DNA from: an uncultured Chromatiaceae bacterium | GTDB lineage: Bacteria; Pseudomonadota; Gammaproteobacteria; Enterobacterales; Alteromonadaceae | Assembly: GCA_946482325.1 (NCBI GenBank) | Contig: CAMLRA010000005.1 | Coordinates: forward strand, 10,493-74,492 | Direction: 5' to 3' | DNA: 64,000 nucleotides | Shown: piece by piece, positions 40,185-51,722 of the stretch | Numbering within the stretch: the first letter of the stretch is position 1 | Layout of the letters: the number at the start of each line of letters is the position of its first letter | Notes under the pieces: model-generated | Seen by the model: the letters and a program-made list of their open reading frames with translations, nothing else | Databases searched by the model: none | What the model was told of the DNA's origin: nothing | Translations under genes and position numbers: made by a program

Positions 40185-40442
40185 TTATCTCTTTTGCTTT
40201 TCGGGAACGGGGTCTTCACCACCCGGATGTAAAGGGTGACATTTTAATAGACGTTGGGTGGTTAACCAACTGCCTTTTATCGCACCAAAACGTCGCAGTG
40301 CTTCCACGGCATAATGCGAACAACTGGGGGTAAAGCGGCAGCTTGGTGGAAACAGCGGGCTGATACAACGCTGATAGCCATAAATCGCTGTGATCAGGAT
40401 TTTGGCTGGATAGCTTTGTACTGGCGGGCGATTTTGCTCCAT
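40185..40442 (-). CDS. yidD: Membrane protein insertion efficiency factor YidD
   Basis: 85 residues with [29 protein letters not shown] and HPGGEDPVP, the complete family signature (given in part). It overlaps rnpA by 49 nt, a common arrangement. Confidence 0.96.
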   Translation of the reverse strand: MEQNRPPVQSYPAKILITAIYGYQRCISPLFPPSCRFTPSCSHYAVEALRRFGAIKGSWLTTQRLLKCHPLHPGGEDPVPEKQKR

Positions 40443-40765
40443 AAGCGCTCCAGTTGCTGGTGTAATTCGGCGTTGTCAGTATTACTGATATCGCCTTTCA
40501 CCATCAGCACCATATCAACCGGCGGCAGCTCGTGCTGATGCAGACGAAAACTGTCACGGGCACAACGTTTGATGCGATTCCGATGGACGGCCAATTTAGC
40601 ACGTTTTTTTGTGATCGTCAGACCAATCCGCGGATGTTCGGACTGATTGGCTTTACAAAGGATAGTGAAGAGTGGGGAAGCAACCCGGAACGGGTTCTGG
40701 AACACATTATCGAATTCGCCGGGAGTTAACAGACGTAACTCCCTGCTGAAGGTATAGCTGACCAC
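40394..40765 (-). CDS. rnpA: Ribonuclease P protein component
   Basis: 123 residues with the RNR motif in [18 protein letters not shown]. Binds RNase P RNA for tRNA 5' maturation. Follows rpmH after 20 nt. Confidence 0.97.
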   Translation of the reverse strand: MVSYTFSRELRLLTPGEFDNVFQNPFRVASPLFTILCKANQSEHPRIGLTITKKRAKLAVHRNRIKRCARDSFRLHQHELPPVDMVLMVKGDISNTDNAELHQQLERLWSKIARQYKAIQPKS

Positions 40766-40785
40766 GCAGCGCTTTAAATAACTGA

Positions 40786-40923
40786 CTAGACAGTTAAGCG
40801 CTTACGGCCTTTAGCGCGACGACGTGCTAATACTGCACGACCGTTTTTGTCCGCCATACGTGCACGGAAGCCGTGGTTGCGTTTCTGTTTTAAAACGCTT
40901 GGTTGAAAGGTTCTTTTGCTCAT
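40786..40923 (-). CDS. rpmH: Ribosomal protein bL34
   Basis: 45 residues, too short for usual ORF cut-offs. Reads [12 protein letters not shown] through to [13 protein letters not shown], nearly identical to E. coli L34. It is divergent from dnaA, as expected. Confidence 0.98.
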   Translation of the reverse strand: MSKRTFQPSVLKQKRNHGFRARMADKNGRAVLARRRAKGRKRLTV

Positions 40924-41082
40924 TTTCTTCGTCCGTCCGGTCGATAATTACTAACTGAATCTGAGTTTTAGTAAGTACCAAAACGCAGCGATTTAAAAAA
41001 GAGCGCGAATTTTAAGTACTCTGCCACTACTTGTCAATCTGATCCTTGGTTATTTCCCGTTCAGATCCCAGATCTTTTACAG

Positions 41083-41284
41083 TTGTCCACAGGCAGGTTA
41101 AAAATCTGGGATAAAATGTGTATGAATTCAATTTTTGCCTGGCCATATGCCAGAAAATGCCTATCGGTTTTCGTGGTATTATGAAATTGTATAAAAGATA
41201 AAAATGCATAAAAAACAACTATCTAAGTATATTTTTTGCAGCTTGAAGCCTTTTTCAGAAAGTCAATATTGCAGTTGTGGATAA
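41083..41284. promoter_or_regulatory. DnaA boxes in the rpmH-dnaA intergenic region
   Basis: TTGTCCACA at 41083-41091 and TTATCCACA on the minus strand at 41276-41284. Four GATC sites also occur here (41041, 41064, 41071 and 41285). This 437-bp gap must hold the dnaA and rpmH promoters; the boxes fit DnaA autoregulation. I see no AT-rich 13-mer array like the one in oriC. Confidence 0.8.
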
Positions 41285-41360
41285 GATCAGCCCATAATGC
41301 GGGTCTTTCCTCAACACCTGCCTTGTCAAATACCAATTATTCGGGGCTGCTGGAGATATG

Positions 41361-42728
41361 GTGTATCAGTCTGTTTGGCAAAATTGCCTGGAAGCGCTGC
41401 AGTCCGAACTGCCGGCACAACAATTTAGTATGTGGATCCGTCCGCTGCAGGCTGATAGTTCACATGACGCTTTAACGTTATATGCACCGAATCGTTTTGT
41501 GCTGGATTGGGTCCGCGACAAATATCTGAATCGGATCAATGAGCTGATCCACGATTATTGTGGTGATCATTCGCCGCGTCTGCGCTTCGAAGTCGGTAGC
41601 AGTCAAAAAGTCGCCAAGACAGTGGCTGTAGCACCAAGTCGCGCCGCCCCTGTTGCGGTTGCCGCTGCACCGGCGGTAGTTGCCGAGCCTGCACCAAAAA
41701 CTATTGTCCGCAGCAACGTCCGAACTAATTATACCTTTGATAATTTTGTTGAAGGTAAATCGAACCAGTTAGCCCGTGCTGCCGCCAGCCAGGTCGCAGA
41801 CAATCCAGGTTCGGCTTATAACCCGCTGTTTCTCTACGGCGGTACTGGCCTGGGTAAAACTCACCTGTTGCATGCGGTTGGCAATGGCATTCTGGCGAAA
41901 AAGCCCGATGCTAAAGTGATATATATGCACTCTGAGCGTTTTGTGCAGGACATGGTCAAGGCGCTGCAGAATAATGCGATCGAAGAGTTCAAACGTTATT
42001 ACCGCTCAGTGGATGCTCTGCTCATCGATGACATTCAGTTTTTTGCGAAAAAAGACCGCTCACAGGAAGAATTCTTTCATACATTCAACGCCTTACTTGA
42101 AGGTAATCAGCAGATTATTTTGACATCAGACCGTTATCCGAAAGAGATTGACGGCGTTGAGGAGCGGCTGAAAAGCCGGTTTGGCTGGGGTCTGACGATT
42201 GCCATTGAGCCGCCTGAGCTTGAAACACGGGTCGCCATTCTGATGCGCAAGGCACAGGAAAATAATATCCGACTGCCGGAAGAAGTCGCCTTTTTTGTGG
42301 CAAAACGCCTGCGCTCTAATGTGCGTGAACTTGAAGGTGCATTAAACCGCATCACCGCCAATGCGAATTTCACCGGCAGGCCTATTACCATTGACTTTGT
42401 GCGTGAATCACTGCGTGATTTGCTGGCGCTGCAGGACAAATTGGTCACTATTGAGAACATTCAGAAAACCGTCGCCGAATACTACAAAATTCGCGTAGCT
42501 GATCTCTTATCAAAGCGGCGTTCCCGTTCTGTTGCCAGACCTCGGCAAATGGCGATGGCTTTATCGAAAGAACTGACTAATCACAGTTTACCGGAGATTG
42601 GTGATGCATTCGGCGGCCGGGACCACACCACTGTGTTGCATGCCTGCCGCAAAATTGAATCGTTAAAAGAAGAAACACACGAAATCAAAGAAGATTTCCA
42701 GAATTTGATCCGTACTTTGTCGTCTTAA
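41361..42728 (+). CDS. dnaA: Chromosomal replication initiator DnaA
   Basis: 455 residues from a GTG at 41361. The preceding ATG at 41358 has GGAG only 2 nt away, while GTG has it 5 nt away and makes [10 protein letters not shown] align with the E. coli GTG start (VSLSLWQQCL). Domain I, a proline/alanine linker, AAA+ domain with GGTGLGKT (160-167) and IDDIQFF, and domain IV with [15 protein letters not shown]. It binds DnaA boxes at oriC and its own promoter. Confidence 0.97.
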   Translation: MYQSVWQNCLEALQSELPAQQFSMWIRPLQADSSHDALTLYAPNRFVLDWVRDKYLNRINELIHDYCGDHSPRLRFEVGSSQKVAKTVAVAPSRAAPVAVAAAPAVVAEPAPKTIVRSNVRTNYTFDNFVEGKSNQLARAAASQVADNPGSAYNPLFLYGGTGLGKTHLLHAVGNGILAKKPDAKVIYMHSERFVQDMVKALQNNAIEEFKRYYRSVDALLIDDIQFFAKKDRSQEEFFHTFNALLEGNQQIILTSDRYPKEIDGVEERLKSRFGWGLTIAIEPPELETRVAILMRKAQENNIRLPEEVAFFVAKRLRSNVRELEGALNRITANANFTGRPITIDFVRESLRDLLALQDKLVTIENIQKTVAEYYKIRVADLLSKRRSRSVARPRQMAMALSKELTNHSLPEIGDAFGGRDHTTVLHACRKIESLKEETHEIKEDFQNLIRTLSS

Positions 42729-42740
42729 TAGGGACTTGTT

Positions 42741-43844
42741 ATGCATTTTATTATCGAGCGTGACGCTTTATTAAAACCGCTGCAAATGGTTTCAGGTGCC
42801 ATTGAACGCCGGCACACTTTGCCTATCCTGTCGAACGTGCTGCTGGATGTGACCGCGGATCAAATAGCGCTGACCGGTACAGATCTGGAAATTGAATTAG
42901 TCGCGCACGCGTTTCCGCAGCAGGTCTTTACGCCGGGACGCGTTACAATCCCTGCCAAAAAGTTATTGGATATTTGTCGTTCTCTGCCGGAGTCCTCGGT
43001 ACTGACTCTGCATTTGCAGGGCGAGAACTGTGTGGTCAGCACCGGCAAAAGCAAATTTACGCTGGCGACCTTAAGTGCGAACGACTATCCGAACCTGGAA
43101 AGCTGGCAAGGTGAAGTTGAGTTTGAGCTGAGCCGGATACAGCTGCGCAAATTGTTGGACGACACCGCCTTTTCCATGGCCAATCAGGACGTGCGCTATT
43201 ATCTGAATGGTCTGTTGTTTGAAGTTGATAATGGTACCTTGCGCACTGTTGCGACGGATGGCCATCGCTTGGCGCTGAGTTCAATGGAACTTCCGGTGAC
43301 GGCAAACCAGCAGAAGCAAGTGATTATTCCGCGTAAGGGCGTGCTTGAGTTGATGCGGCTATTGGTTGCAGATGATCAGCTGATTCGTCTCAGTATTGGC
43401 CAGAACCATATTCGTCTGACCGATAGCCAGTTTAGTTTCAGCAGCAAATTAATCGATGGTCGTTTCCCGGATTATCGCCGGGTGTTGCCGCGTAATAGTT
43501 CCCGCCAGCTGACTGCACATCGTGCCGTGTTAAAAGACGCTTGTGTGCGTGCATCGATTTTGTCCAATGAAAAGTACCGCGGCGTACGTTTTACTTTGAA
43601 TCCGCAAGAACTGCAGATCGTCGCGAATAATCCTGAACATGAGCAGGCAGAAGAAGTCATCGAGGTTGAGTACAACGGTGACACGCTGGAAATCGGCTTT
43701 AACGTTGGCTATGTGCTGGATGTGTTGAATACGTTAAATACCGATCTAGTAGTGATGCATTTAAGTGATGCCAATTCCAGCTCGCTGGTCGAAGGGGTTG
43801 GCAATGCCGGCGCTTTGTACGTTGTGATGCCGATGCGGTTATAA
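42741..43844 (+). CDS. dnaN: DNA polymerase III beta sliding clamp
   Basis: 367 residues, three-domain clamp, ending in the typical VVMPMRL. AGGGA lies 6 nt upstream; 12 nt after dnaA. Complete. Confidence 0.98.
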   Translation: MHFIIERDALLKPLQMVSGAIERRHTLPILSNVLLDVTADQIALTGTDLEIELVAHAFPQQVFTPGRVTIPAKKLLDICRSLPESSVLTLHLQGENCVVSTGKSKFTLATLSANDYPNLESWQGEVEFELSRIQLRKLLDDTAFSMANQDVRYYLNGLLFEVDNGTLRTVATDGHRLALSSMELPVTANQQKQVIIPRKGVLELMRLLVADDQLIRLSIGQNHIRLTDSQFSFSSKLIDGRFPDYRRVLPRNSSRQLTAHRAVLKDACVRASILSNEKYRGVRFTLNPQELQIVANNPEHEQAEEVIEVEYNGDTLEIGFNVGYVLDVLNTLNTDLVVMHLSDANSSSLVEGVGNAGALYVVMPMRL

Positions 43845-43847
43845 GCG

Positions 43848-44943
43848 ATGGCGTTGGCGTCATTGCAACTGCTGGAGTTTCGCAATATCCAACAGGCGCA
43901 GTTGGATTTTGATCCGCAGTGGAACCTGATTTATGGTGCCAATGGCAGTGGCAAAACGAGTTTGCTTGAGGCCATTTATCTGTTGGCTCACGGCCGGTCT
44001 TTTCGCACTGCCAAGCCACATAAAGTGATTCGGCACGAGCAGAATCAATATACCTTGTTTGCCCGGGTGGATTGGTCGATGCAACAGGTTGGGCTCGGTA
44101 TGCAGCGTGACCGACAGGGTGAATGGCAAGTTCGGCTCAACGGTGAAAGCGTGCAGCGTTTAGCAGACTGCGCCAGTTTATTACCGGTGCAGCTACTGCA
44201 ACCAGAAAGCTTCCGGTTGTTTTTCGGCGGTCCGAAGGAGCGCCGGCAGTTCTTTGATTTGGGATTGTTCCACGTGGAACCTTCTTTTTATGATGTATGG
44301 CTGCGTTTTCATAAGGTGTTGAAACAGCGCAACGCTTTATTAAAGAGCAGACAAGCCTACGGTCCGCAGTATCAGTTTTGGGATCAGCAGTTTGTTGAGT
44401 TGGCATTGCAGCTGCAGCAACTGAGACTTAGTTATCTCAATAGCTTGTCAGCTGAATTGACAGAGCTGACAAGCGATGTTCCGAGTTTGCAGCATCTGCA
44501 ACTGGAACTCAGTGCAGGTTGGCAATACCGGCATCAGGATGCTGCAGAGTTACAGCAACAACTACAAGATAGTTTTGCGACTGACTTAAAGTTTGGCTAT
44601 AGCCAGCTTGGACCGCAAAAAGCCGATCTGCGGCTCAAAGTAGATGGTGAGTTCGTGGATGAAGTGTTATCCCGCGGCCAGCTGAAAGTTTTGTTATTTG
44701 CGCTGAAAGTTGCTCAAAGCAACGTCATTGCCAAACGAGGCCATAAGCAGCCTTTGTTGTTAATCGATGATCTGGCGTCTGAGTTGGATGACCAATCCAA
44801 ACGCCAGATTTTCAATTTTTTAGCTCAACTTCAATCGCAAGTGTTTGTCACTGCAATTGAACCTGACCAAATATTGCCGCAGCTGAATCAGCCTGCAGCA
44901 TTGTTCCACGTGGAACATGGTCAGATTAAACGGACGGATAAAG

Positions 44944-44960
<17 letters not shown>
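43848..44960 (+). CDS. recF: DNA replication and repair protein RecF
   Basis: 370 residues, SMC-like ATPase with Walker [15 protein letters not shown], signature [14 protein letters not shown] and Walker [13 protein letters not shown]. Loads RecA at gaps. It starts 3 nt after dnaN and overlaps gyrB by 17 bp. Two parS sites lie within its coding sequence. Confidence 0.97.
44266..44281. promoter_or_regulatory. parS: parS site in recF (1)
   Basis: TGTTCCACGTGGAACC equals the Pseudomonas aeruginosa parS form and has a perfect 14-bp palindromic core. It is 11 kb from oriC. Confidence 0.92.
44902..44917. promoter_or_regulatory. parS: parS site in recF (2)
   Basis: TGTTCCACGTGGAACA is a perfect 16-bp palindrome, 636 bp from the first recF site. 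Confidence 0.93.
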
Positions 44961-47361
<2,401 letters not shown>

Positions 47362-47380
47362 GAGCGTCAGAATGTAAAAG

Positions 47381-47404
47381 AGCAGACTTCGGTCTGCTTT
47401 TTTT
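47381..47404 (+). terminator. Terminator after gyrB
   Basis: AGCAGAC-TTCG-GTCTGCT with a UUCG tetraloop and a T-run of seven. Confidence 0.93.
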
Positions 47405-47428
47405 ATGCCTGATTGCAAACGGACTCAA

Positions 47429-48325
47429 CTATTTACCAGGTTGAAACCATAACTCTGGGCGATGCAGCGGGGTGGCTGCTGGTAGTAGCGGGTTCTTTAA
47501 TTCTATTACCTGGCGTTTATCCAGTTTTGACAAAGCTAAGGCCTCAGCGAACTCTTGCTGAAACATCCGTTCAAACTCGCCATTTTTTAGCATCAGTTCC
47601 AGACCAAGTTCGACCTGCTGCGCCAGCTGCTGTTGGCGCGGTGAGAAAAAGTAGTAAAGGGCTGCGGGATAATGCAGCACAATGCCAGCTTCAACCGGTA
47701 ATGGTCGGGAGGCTTCAGTAAGCTCGCACCAAATCTCCAGTACGGACCTGGGAAAAGCATCGACCCGGTTTGTTGCCAGCATTTCGAACATCGAGTGGTA
47801 TTGATTTGATACCAACACCTTTAGCTTATTGGCTCGCAAAATCTCGGTGTCTGGCCAGTCATGGCCCTGCGTGTATACCAGCTTCTTCAGGGTCGTCAGC
47901 GAGCTTAAGTCCGCTGCTTTTGCAGTGGACTGCGGTGACAGCAGCAATAAACGCCAGCCGAATAACCCCTTGTCGATAGGAAATCGCACTGGGGTCAATA
48001 GCTGCTCGCGTTCGATAGTGGTGACACTCCAAAATACGTCAATCCCATTTTCAACGGCGACGGTACGTAAGGAACGGTCTTGCACCATCGGCACATCGGC
48101 TTCTACCAGCTGATGCTCAACACCAGCATGATGCAGTGCGGCAGATAACAATCTGACCTGATATAACTTACTGCTGTCGCCTTGCTGGATCGGTTTGGCA
48201 TAGACAAGAGTCACGGGTTTTGTGGTTGCAGCCCCGCTGGAAGACGGCAGGTAAAGTGCCGGCTGCAACAGCAGCCAACAAAAAGTCCAGCGCAGATAAT
48301 TCCGGAACTTCGCCGCTTTCATCAT
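47429..48325 (-). CDS. Family-3-like periplasmic solute-binding protein
   Basis: 298 residues with a signal peptide (WTFCWLLLQPALYL, cleavage near SGA-A). The body resembles the amino-acid-type bacterial extracellular solute-binding domain (GIDVFWSVTTIEREQLL; MFEMLATNRVDAFPRSVLE). No ABC permease is nearby, so it may be a stand-alone sensor or scavenger. Ligand unknown. Confidence 0.75.
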   Translation of the reverse strand: MMKAAKFRNYLRWTFCWLLLQPALYLPSSSGAATTKPVTLVYAKPIQQGDSSKLYQVRLLSAALHHAGVEHQLVEADVPMVQDRSLRTVAVENGIDVFWSVTTIEREQLLTPVRFPIDKGLFGWRLLLLSPQSTAKAADLSSLTTLKKLVYTQGHDWPDTEILRANKLKVLVSNQYHSMFEMLATNRVDAFPRSVLEIWCELTEASRPLPVEAGIVLHYPAALYYFFSPRQQQLAQQVELGLELMLKNGEFERMFQQEFAEALALSKLDKRQVIELKNPLLPAATPLHRPELWFQPGK

Positions 48326-48425
48326 TCAGCCTCAGATCAATGGCTTGCTAAGCATTGCCCAGAAGTCGTCGCTTGTCTTGCTGCGGAGTTAAATAAACCA
48401 GTACGAGCGAGTGCTGCCGACAGCG

Positions 48426-48767
48426 TTAATGCTGGGGCGCCAGAGTCAGTTGCAGACCGATAATGCCAAGCAACAGCAGCAGCAAACTGAACCAGGCAGC
48501 GAGAGACAGGGGTTGCTGAAAGTAGAACTGTTGCAACAAAGCACTGCCGATAGCACCATGACCAACCCAGCCGCAATAAGCCAACGCAACCGGTAGTTGC
48601 TAACTGGCTTTGGCCAATAACGGCACACTGAGTAACATCGACAGCGCGGCAAGGCCGGCTGGCAGCAACTTGGTAAACCCATCGGACAAACGCACACACA
48701 ACACCCACAGCACTTCAAAGGCGGCAGCGGCAATTAAACACAGATAAGCAAAATAAGGGACTGACAT
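48426..48767 (-). pseudogene. gdx: SMR-family guanidinium exporter (Gdx/SugE-like), cut by in-frame TAG
   Basis: 113 residues if read through. Reads MSVPYFAYLCLIAAAAFEVLW, with the transport glutamate at E18, and continues to LLAKAS then TAG (48600-48602, codon 56), then QLPVALAYCGWVGHGAIG and GIIGLQL, both typical of the SugE/Gdx subgroup. The frame is preserved. AGGAG lies 8 nt upstream. A guanidine-II riboswitch in the leader strongly supports guanidinium export as function. CAG to TAG is a one-base change (SQQLP would be natural). Confidence 0.88.
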
Positions 48768-48792
48768 AAGCACGGCTCCTGATACAGGTTTG

Positions 48793-48836
48793 CAGGGCCG
48801 TCCCTGAATGAATGGACTGACCGGGGTCGTCCCCGG
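48793..48836 (-). ncRNA. Guanidine-II (mini-ykkC) riboswitch
   Basis: Reading leftward: hairpin P1 CCGGGG-ACGA-CCCCGG (48836-48821), a 14-nt linker, then P2 CAGGG-ACGG-CCCTG (48806-48793). Both have the diagnostic ACGR tetraloops of the family. The AGGAG Shine-Dalgarno of the exporter gene begins 12 nt after P2. Guanidinium binding lets the two loops dimerise and frees the ribosome-binding site. Confidence 0.95.
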
Positions 48837-48892
48837 CAGCTTTGATGACGGGCGCAAGATAGCACAAAGCAAAAACCAGCTCCAAGCCTCAG

Positions 48893-48926
48893 AAAAAAAA
48901 CGCTGAAAAAAAACGCTGAAAAAAAA
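48893..48926. repeat. Phased A8 tracts, 13-bp period
   Basis: Three runs of eight A at 48893, 48906 and 48919, in units CGCTGAAAAAAAA (two full, one degenerate). Sits between the divergent exporter and blaI-like genes; may bend DNA or act as UP-like element. Confidence 0.7.
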
Positions 48927-48951
48927 GCCAGACTTTGCCTTGCCATCAAAG

Positions 48952-48988
48952 ATTACATCTGTAATAGTGGATGTATTACAAGCGTAAT
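48952..48988. promoter_or_regulatory. BlaI/MecI-type operators
   Basis: ATTACATCTGTAAT (48952-48965) contains the TACANNTGTA core of BlaI/MecI/CopY operators with perfect 6-bp arms. ATTACAAGCGTAAT (48975-48988) is a second dyad 23 bp away. They lie just before the repressor gene (49035) and fit autoregulation. Confidence 0.7.
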
Positions 48989-49034
48989 CGATACTGCAGA
49001 ATCTGGCGAAGGTCAGGACTATCGGGGGCAAACA

Positions 49035-49409
49035 ATGAAAGAAATCAGTCAGGCAGAACTGGAAGTGATGAAAGTGCTGTGGCAGCAGGCACCACAAACC
49101 GCCAATCAGGTGGTGGAGCAATTGGCCGATGCCAGTCAATGGCACGAAAAAACCGTCAAAACTTTGTTGAACCGCCTAGTCGGCAAAGGCGCTGTCAGTT
49201 TTGAAAAAGATGGCCGCGCTTATTTATATAGCCCGGTTCTGCAACAAACCGAGTATCAGCTGCGGGAAAGCCAGAGTTTTATCCAGCGGGTGTTATCTGG
49301 CCGGCTGGCGCCTTTGCTGGCAGGTTTTGCTGAGCAACAGCAACTAAAAGCTGAAGATGTGGCCGAGCTCAAACAGCTCATCGCAAAGTGGGAACAGGAG
49401 CAAAAATAA
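49035..49409 (+). CDS. BlaI/MecI/CopY-family repressor
   Basis: 124 residues, winged helix (QAELEVMKVLWQQAPQTANQVVEQL; WHEKTVKTLLNRLVGKGAV) and C-terminal dimer helix. Regulators of this kind are cut by a cognate M56 sensor protease. Its stop overlaps the next start (TAATG). Confidence 0.93.
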   Translation: MKEISQAELEVMKVLWQQAPQTANQVVEQLADASQWHEKTVKTLLNRLVGKGAVSFEKDGRAYLYSPVLQQTEYQLRESQSFIQRVLSGRLAPLLAGFAEQQQLKAEDVAELKQLIAKWEQEQK

Positions 49410-50614
49410 TGCTGAACTGGCTACTGACACAAACGCTGCCGTTAACGCTGCTACTTATGGTTTTGTTGAGTCTGCGGCCGATGCTGTTGCAATACCTCGG
49501 AGCACGCCTGCAATACAGCCAGTGGCTGGCCGTGCCGCTATTGCTGTTGTGGTCCCTGTTGCCGCTGCAGTGGATGCCAGCAACCGACTTTGCGGTGTAC
49601 CGGGTGCAGCTGGATATGCAACAAATCAGTACGGAACTACCCTCAGACAGCTTTTGGGTAACCGGGTTGCTGGCTGTCTGGCTATTGGGCGCCGGTGTGA
49701 TGGCACTTGGTGTATGGCAGCAACAACGAGATATCACCCAGGCGCTCAGCACTGCTCCCGTGGTCAGGACTCCCGGCTTTGCACTGCACTGCAAACAAAG
49801 TCAGGGACTTGAAGGGCCTTATGTGACTGGTTTTATGCGGCCCACCGTATTACTTCCCGTCGATTTTCATCAACGTTTTGACCCCGAACAACAGCAGTTA
49901 ATTTTGCAGCATGAACTGACACATTGGCGCCGGGGTGACCTGCACGCCAATCTGGTGGCTTTGCTGGTACTGACGTTGTTTTGGTTTCACCCTCTATGCT
50001 GGCTGGCGTATCGCGCATACCGGCAGGACCAGGAGCTGGCTTGTGATGCATTGGTATTAGCGTCCGCCAGTTCTCAGCAAAAGATTGCTTACAGCTATGC
50101 GCTGCTAAGTAATGTTCAAAACCATGCTCAAAGCAGCACCGCCCATTGGCAACTGCTCAGCAACCACTATGGAGATAAAAAAATGATGAAACAACGGCTG
50201 CAATTGTTACAGCGCCAACAGGGTTTTAGCAAAACAGCGCTGGCGCTGACCTTGATGGCTTTAGTCGGCACGACGTTATGGCTACAACAGCCCGTTCAGG
50301 CGGCGGACGCGACAGCAGACATGAAACCAATTGTGCGCGTCGAGCCGCGATATCCTGTCGCCGCAGCACAAGCTAAAACAGAGGGTTATGTCGTCGCCGA
50401 GTTTGATATTCAGCCGGATGACACTGTGCAGAATGTGCAAATTATCAAATCCGTGCCGGCGCAGGTGTTTGATAAAGTGGCAATTAAGGCGTTGCAGCAA
50501 TGGGTCTATAGCCCATCCGTCACCGGGCTGAAACAAGCTAAAGTGCAACTCGATTTTGCGATGGATCCGGTATCTGCAGATATCGAGCGGGGGCAGGTTG
50601 CACCGACGCATTAA
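49409..50614 (+). CDS. M56-family sensor peptidase with TonB C-terminal domain
   Basis: 401 residues from ATG 49409 (AGGAG 8 nt upstream). Two hydrophobic N-terminal helices, zinc motif HELTH (168-172), third ligand region QELACDALVL (E209), a further helix (ALTLMALVGTTLWL) and then a periplasmic TonB-type C-terminal domain (EPRYPVAAAQAKTEGYVVAEFDI). BlaR1-like proteases cleave BlaI repressors on a signal. Here the usual penicillin-binding sensor is replaced by a TonB-like domain, which is known in other proteobacteria. The signal is unknown. Confidence 0.9.
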   Translation: MLNWLLTQTLPLTLLLMVLLSLRPMLLQYLGARLQYSQWLAVPLLLLWSLLPLQWMPATDFAVYRVQLDMQQISTELPSDSFWVTGLLAVWLLGAGVMALGVWQQQRDITQALSTAPVVRTPGFALHCKQSQGLEGPYVTGFMRPTVLLPVDFHQRFDPEQQQLILQHELTHWRRGDLHANLVALLVLTLFWFHPLCWLAYRAYRQDQELACDALVLASASSQQKIAYSYALLSNVQNHAQSSTAHWQLLSNHYGDKKMMKQRLQLLQRQQGFSKTALALTLMALVGTTLWLQQPVQAADATADMKPIVRVEPRYPVAAAQAKTEGYVVAEFDIQPDDTVQNVQIIKSVPAQVFDKVAIKALQQWVYSPSVTGLKQAKVQLDFAMDPVSADIERGQVAPTH

Positions 50615-50631
50615 GACCGGCGATTTACAGT

Positions 50632-50670
50632 CAAAACAGCAAAGGGGCCACCGGCTCTTTTGCTGTTTTG
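50632..50670. terminator. Long hairpin between M56 gene and glyQ
   Basis: CAAAACAGCAAAGGGGCC pairs with GGCTCTTTTGCTGTTTTG over 18 positions with two mismatches and a 3-nt loop. Followed by T-poor sequence; probably terminates the M56 operon. Confidence 0.65.
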
Positions 50671-50805
50671 TCTGGAGCCCGCGCTTGAGAGACGCCTGAT
50701 CAGAAAAAGCGCGGAAAAACCGCGCCATTGCGCTACAGAAAAGCCGCACAAATCGGTATACTTTCCGGTCTTTATTGCCGAAATAGCTGAGCAGGTGCGC
50801 TTTCT

Positions 50806-51720
50806 ATGCACAAATACGATATTGAAACCTTTCAGGGCCTGATCCTGGCATTGCAGGATTATTGGGCGCGTCAGGGCTGCGTCATTGTGCAGCCGCTGGA
50901 TATGGAAGTGGGTGCCGGTACTTTCCACCCGATGACATTCTTACGTTCGCTGGGGCCTGAGCCAAGCAACGTCGCATACGTGCAGCCATGCCGTCGCCCG
51001 ACTGATGGTCGTTACGGCGAAAACCCAAACCGGTTGCAACATTATTATCAATTTCAGGTCATTCTGAAGCCGTCACCATCCGACATTCAGGAGCTGTATT
51101 TAGGCTCTTTGCGTGAACTTGGTATCGACACGCTGGTACACGACATCCGTTTTGTCGAAGACAACTGGGAGTCACCAACTTTAGGCGCCTGGGGCCTTGG
51201 CTGGGAAGTCTGGCTGAATGGCATGGAAGTGACGCAGTTCACCTACTTCCAGCAAGTTGGTGGCCTCGAGTGTCGTCCGGTTACCGGCGAAATCACTTAC
51301 GGTTTAGAACGCCTCGCTATGTACATTCAGGGCGTCGACAGTATTTTTGATTTGGTCTGGACCGATGGCCCAATGGGCCGCGTCACTTATGGCGACGTGT
51401 TCCACCAGAATGAAGTCGAGCAATCTACTTATAACTTCGAACATGCGGATGTGCCGGCGCTGTTTGCTGCTTTTGATCAGCATGAAGCCGAAAGCCACAA
51501 GCTGATTGAACTGGGCCTGCCGCTGCCGGCCTATGAAAAAGTGATGAAAGCCTCACACGCCTTTAACCTGCTGGATGCCCGTCACGCCATTTCAGTGACC
51601 GAGCGTCAGCGTTATATTCTGCGGGTCCGCACGCTGGCCAAGGCTTGTGCGGAAGCTTATTACGCCGCACGGGAAAAGCTTGGTTTCCCGTTATGCCGCA
51701 ACACTAAGCAGGAGGCCTGA
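50806..51720 (+). CDS. glyQ: Glycyl-tRNA synthetase alpha subunit
   Basis: 304 residues, the class II aminoacylation core of the alpha2beta2 enzyme ([27 protein letters not shown]). Two nucleotides before glyS. Confidence 0.98.
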   Translation: MHKYDIETFQGLILALQDYWARQGCVIVQPLDMEVGAGTFHPMTFLRSLGPEPSNVAYVQPCRRPTDGRYGENPNRLQHYYQFQVILKPSPSDIQELYLGSLRELGIDTLVHDIRFVEDNWESPTLGAWGLGWEVWLNGMEVTQFTYFQQVGGLECRPVTGEITYGLERLAMYIQGVDSIFDLVWTDGPMGRVTYGDVFHQNEVEQSTYNFEHADVPALFAAFDQHEAESHKLIELGLPLPAYEKVMKASHAFNLLDARHAISVTERQRYILRVRTLAKACAEAYYAAREKLGFPLCRNTKQEA

Positions 51721-51722
51721 TC

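Noticed and set aside
48600..49145. 181-codon leftward frame as a longer exporter
   Set aside because: The N-terminal part runs through the riboswitch, A-tracts and BlaI operators; the AGGAG-supported ATG at 48767 is the real start.
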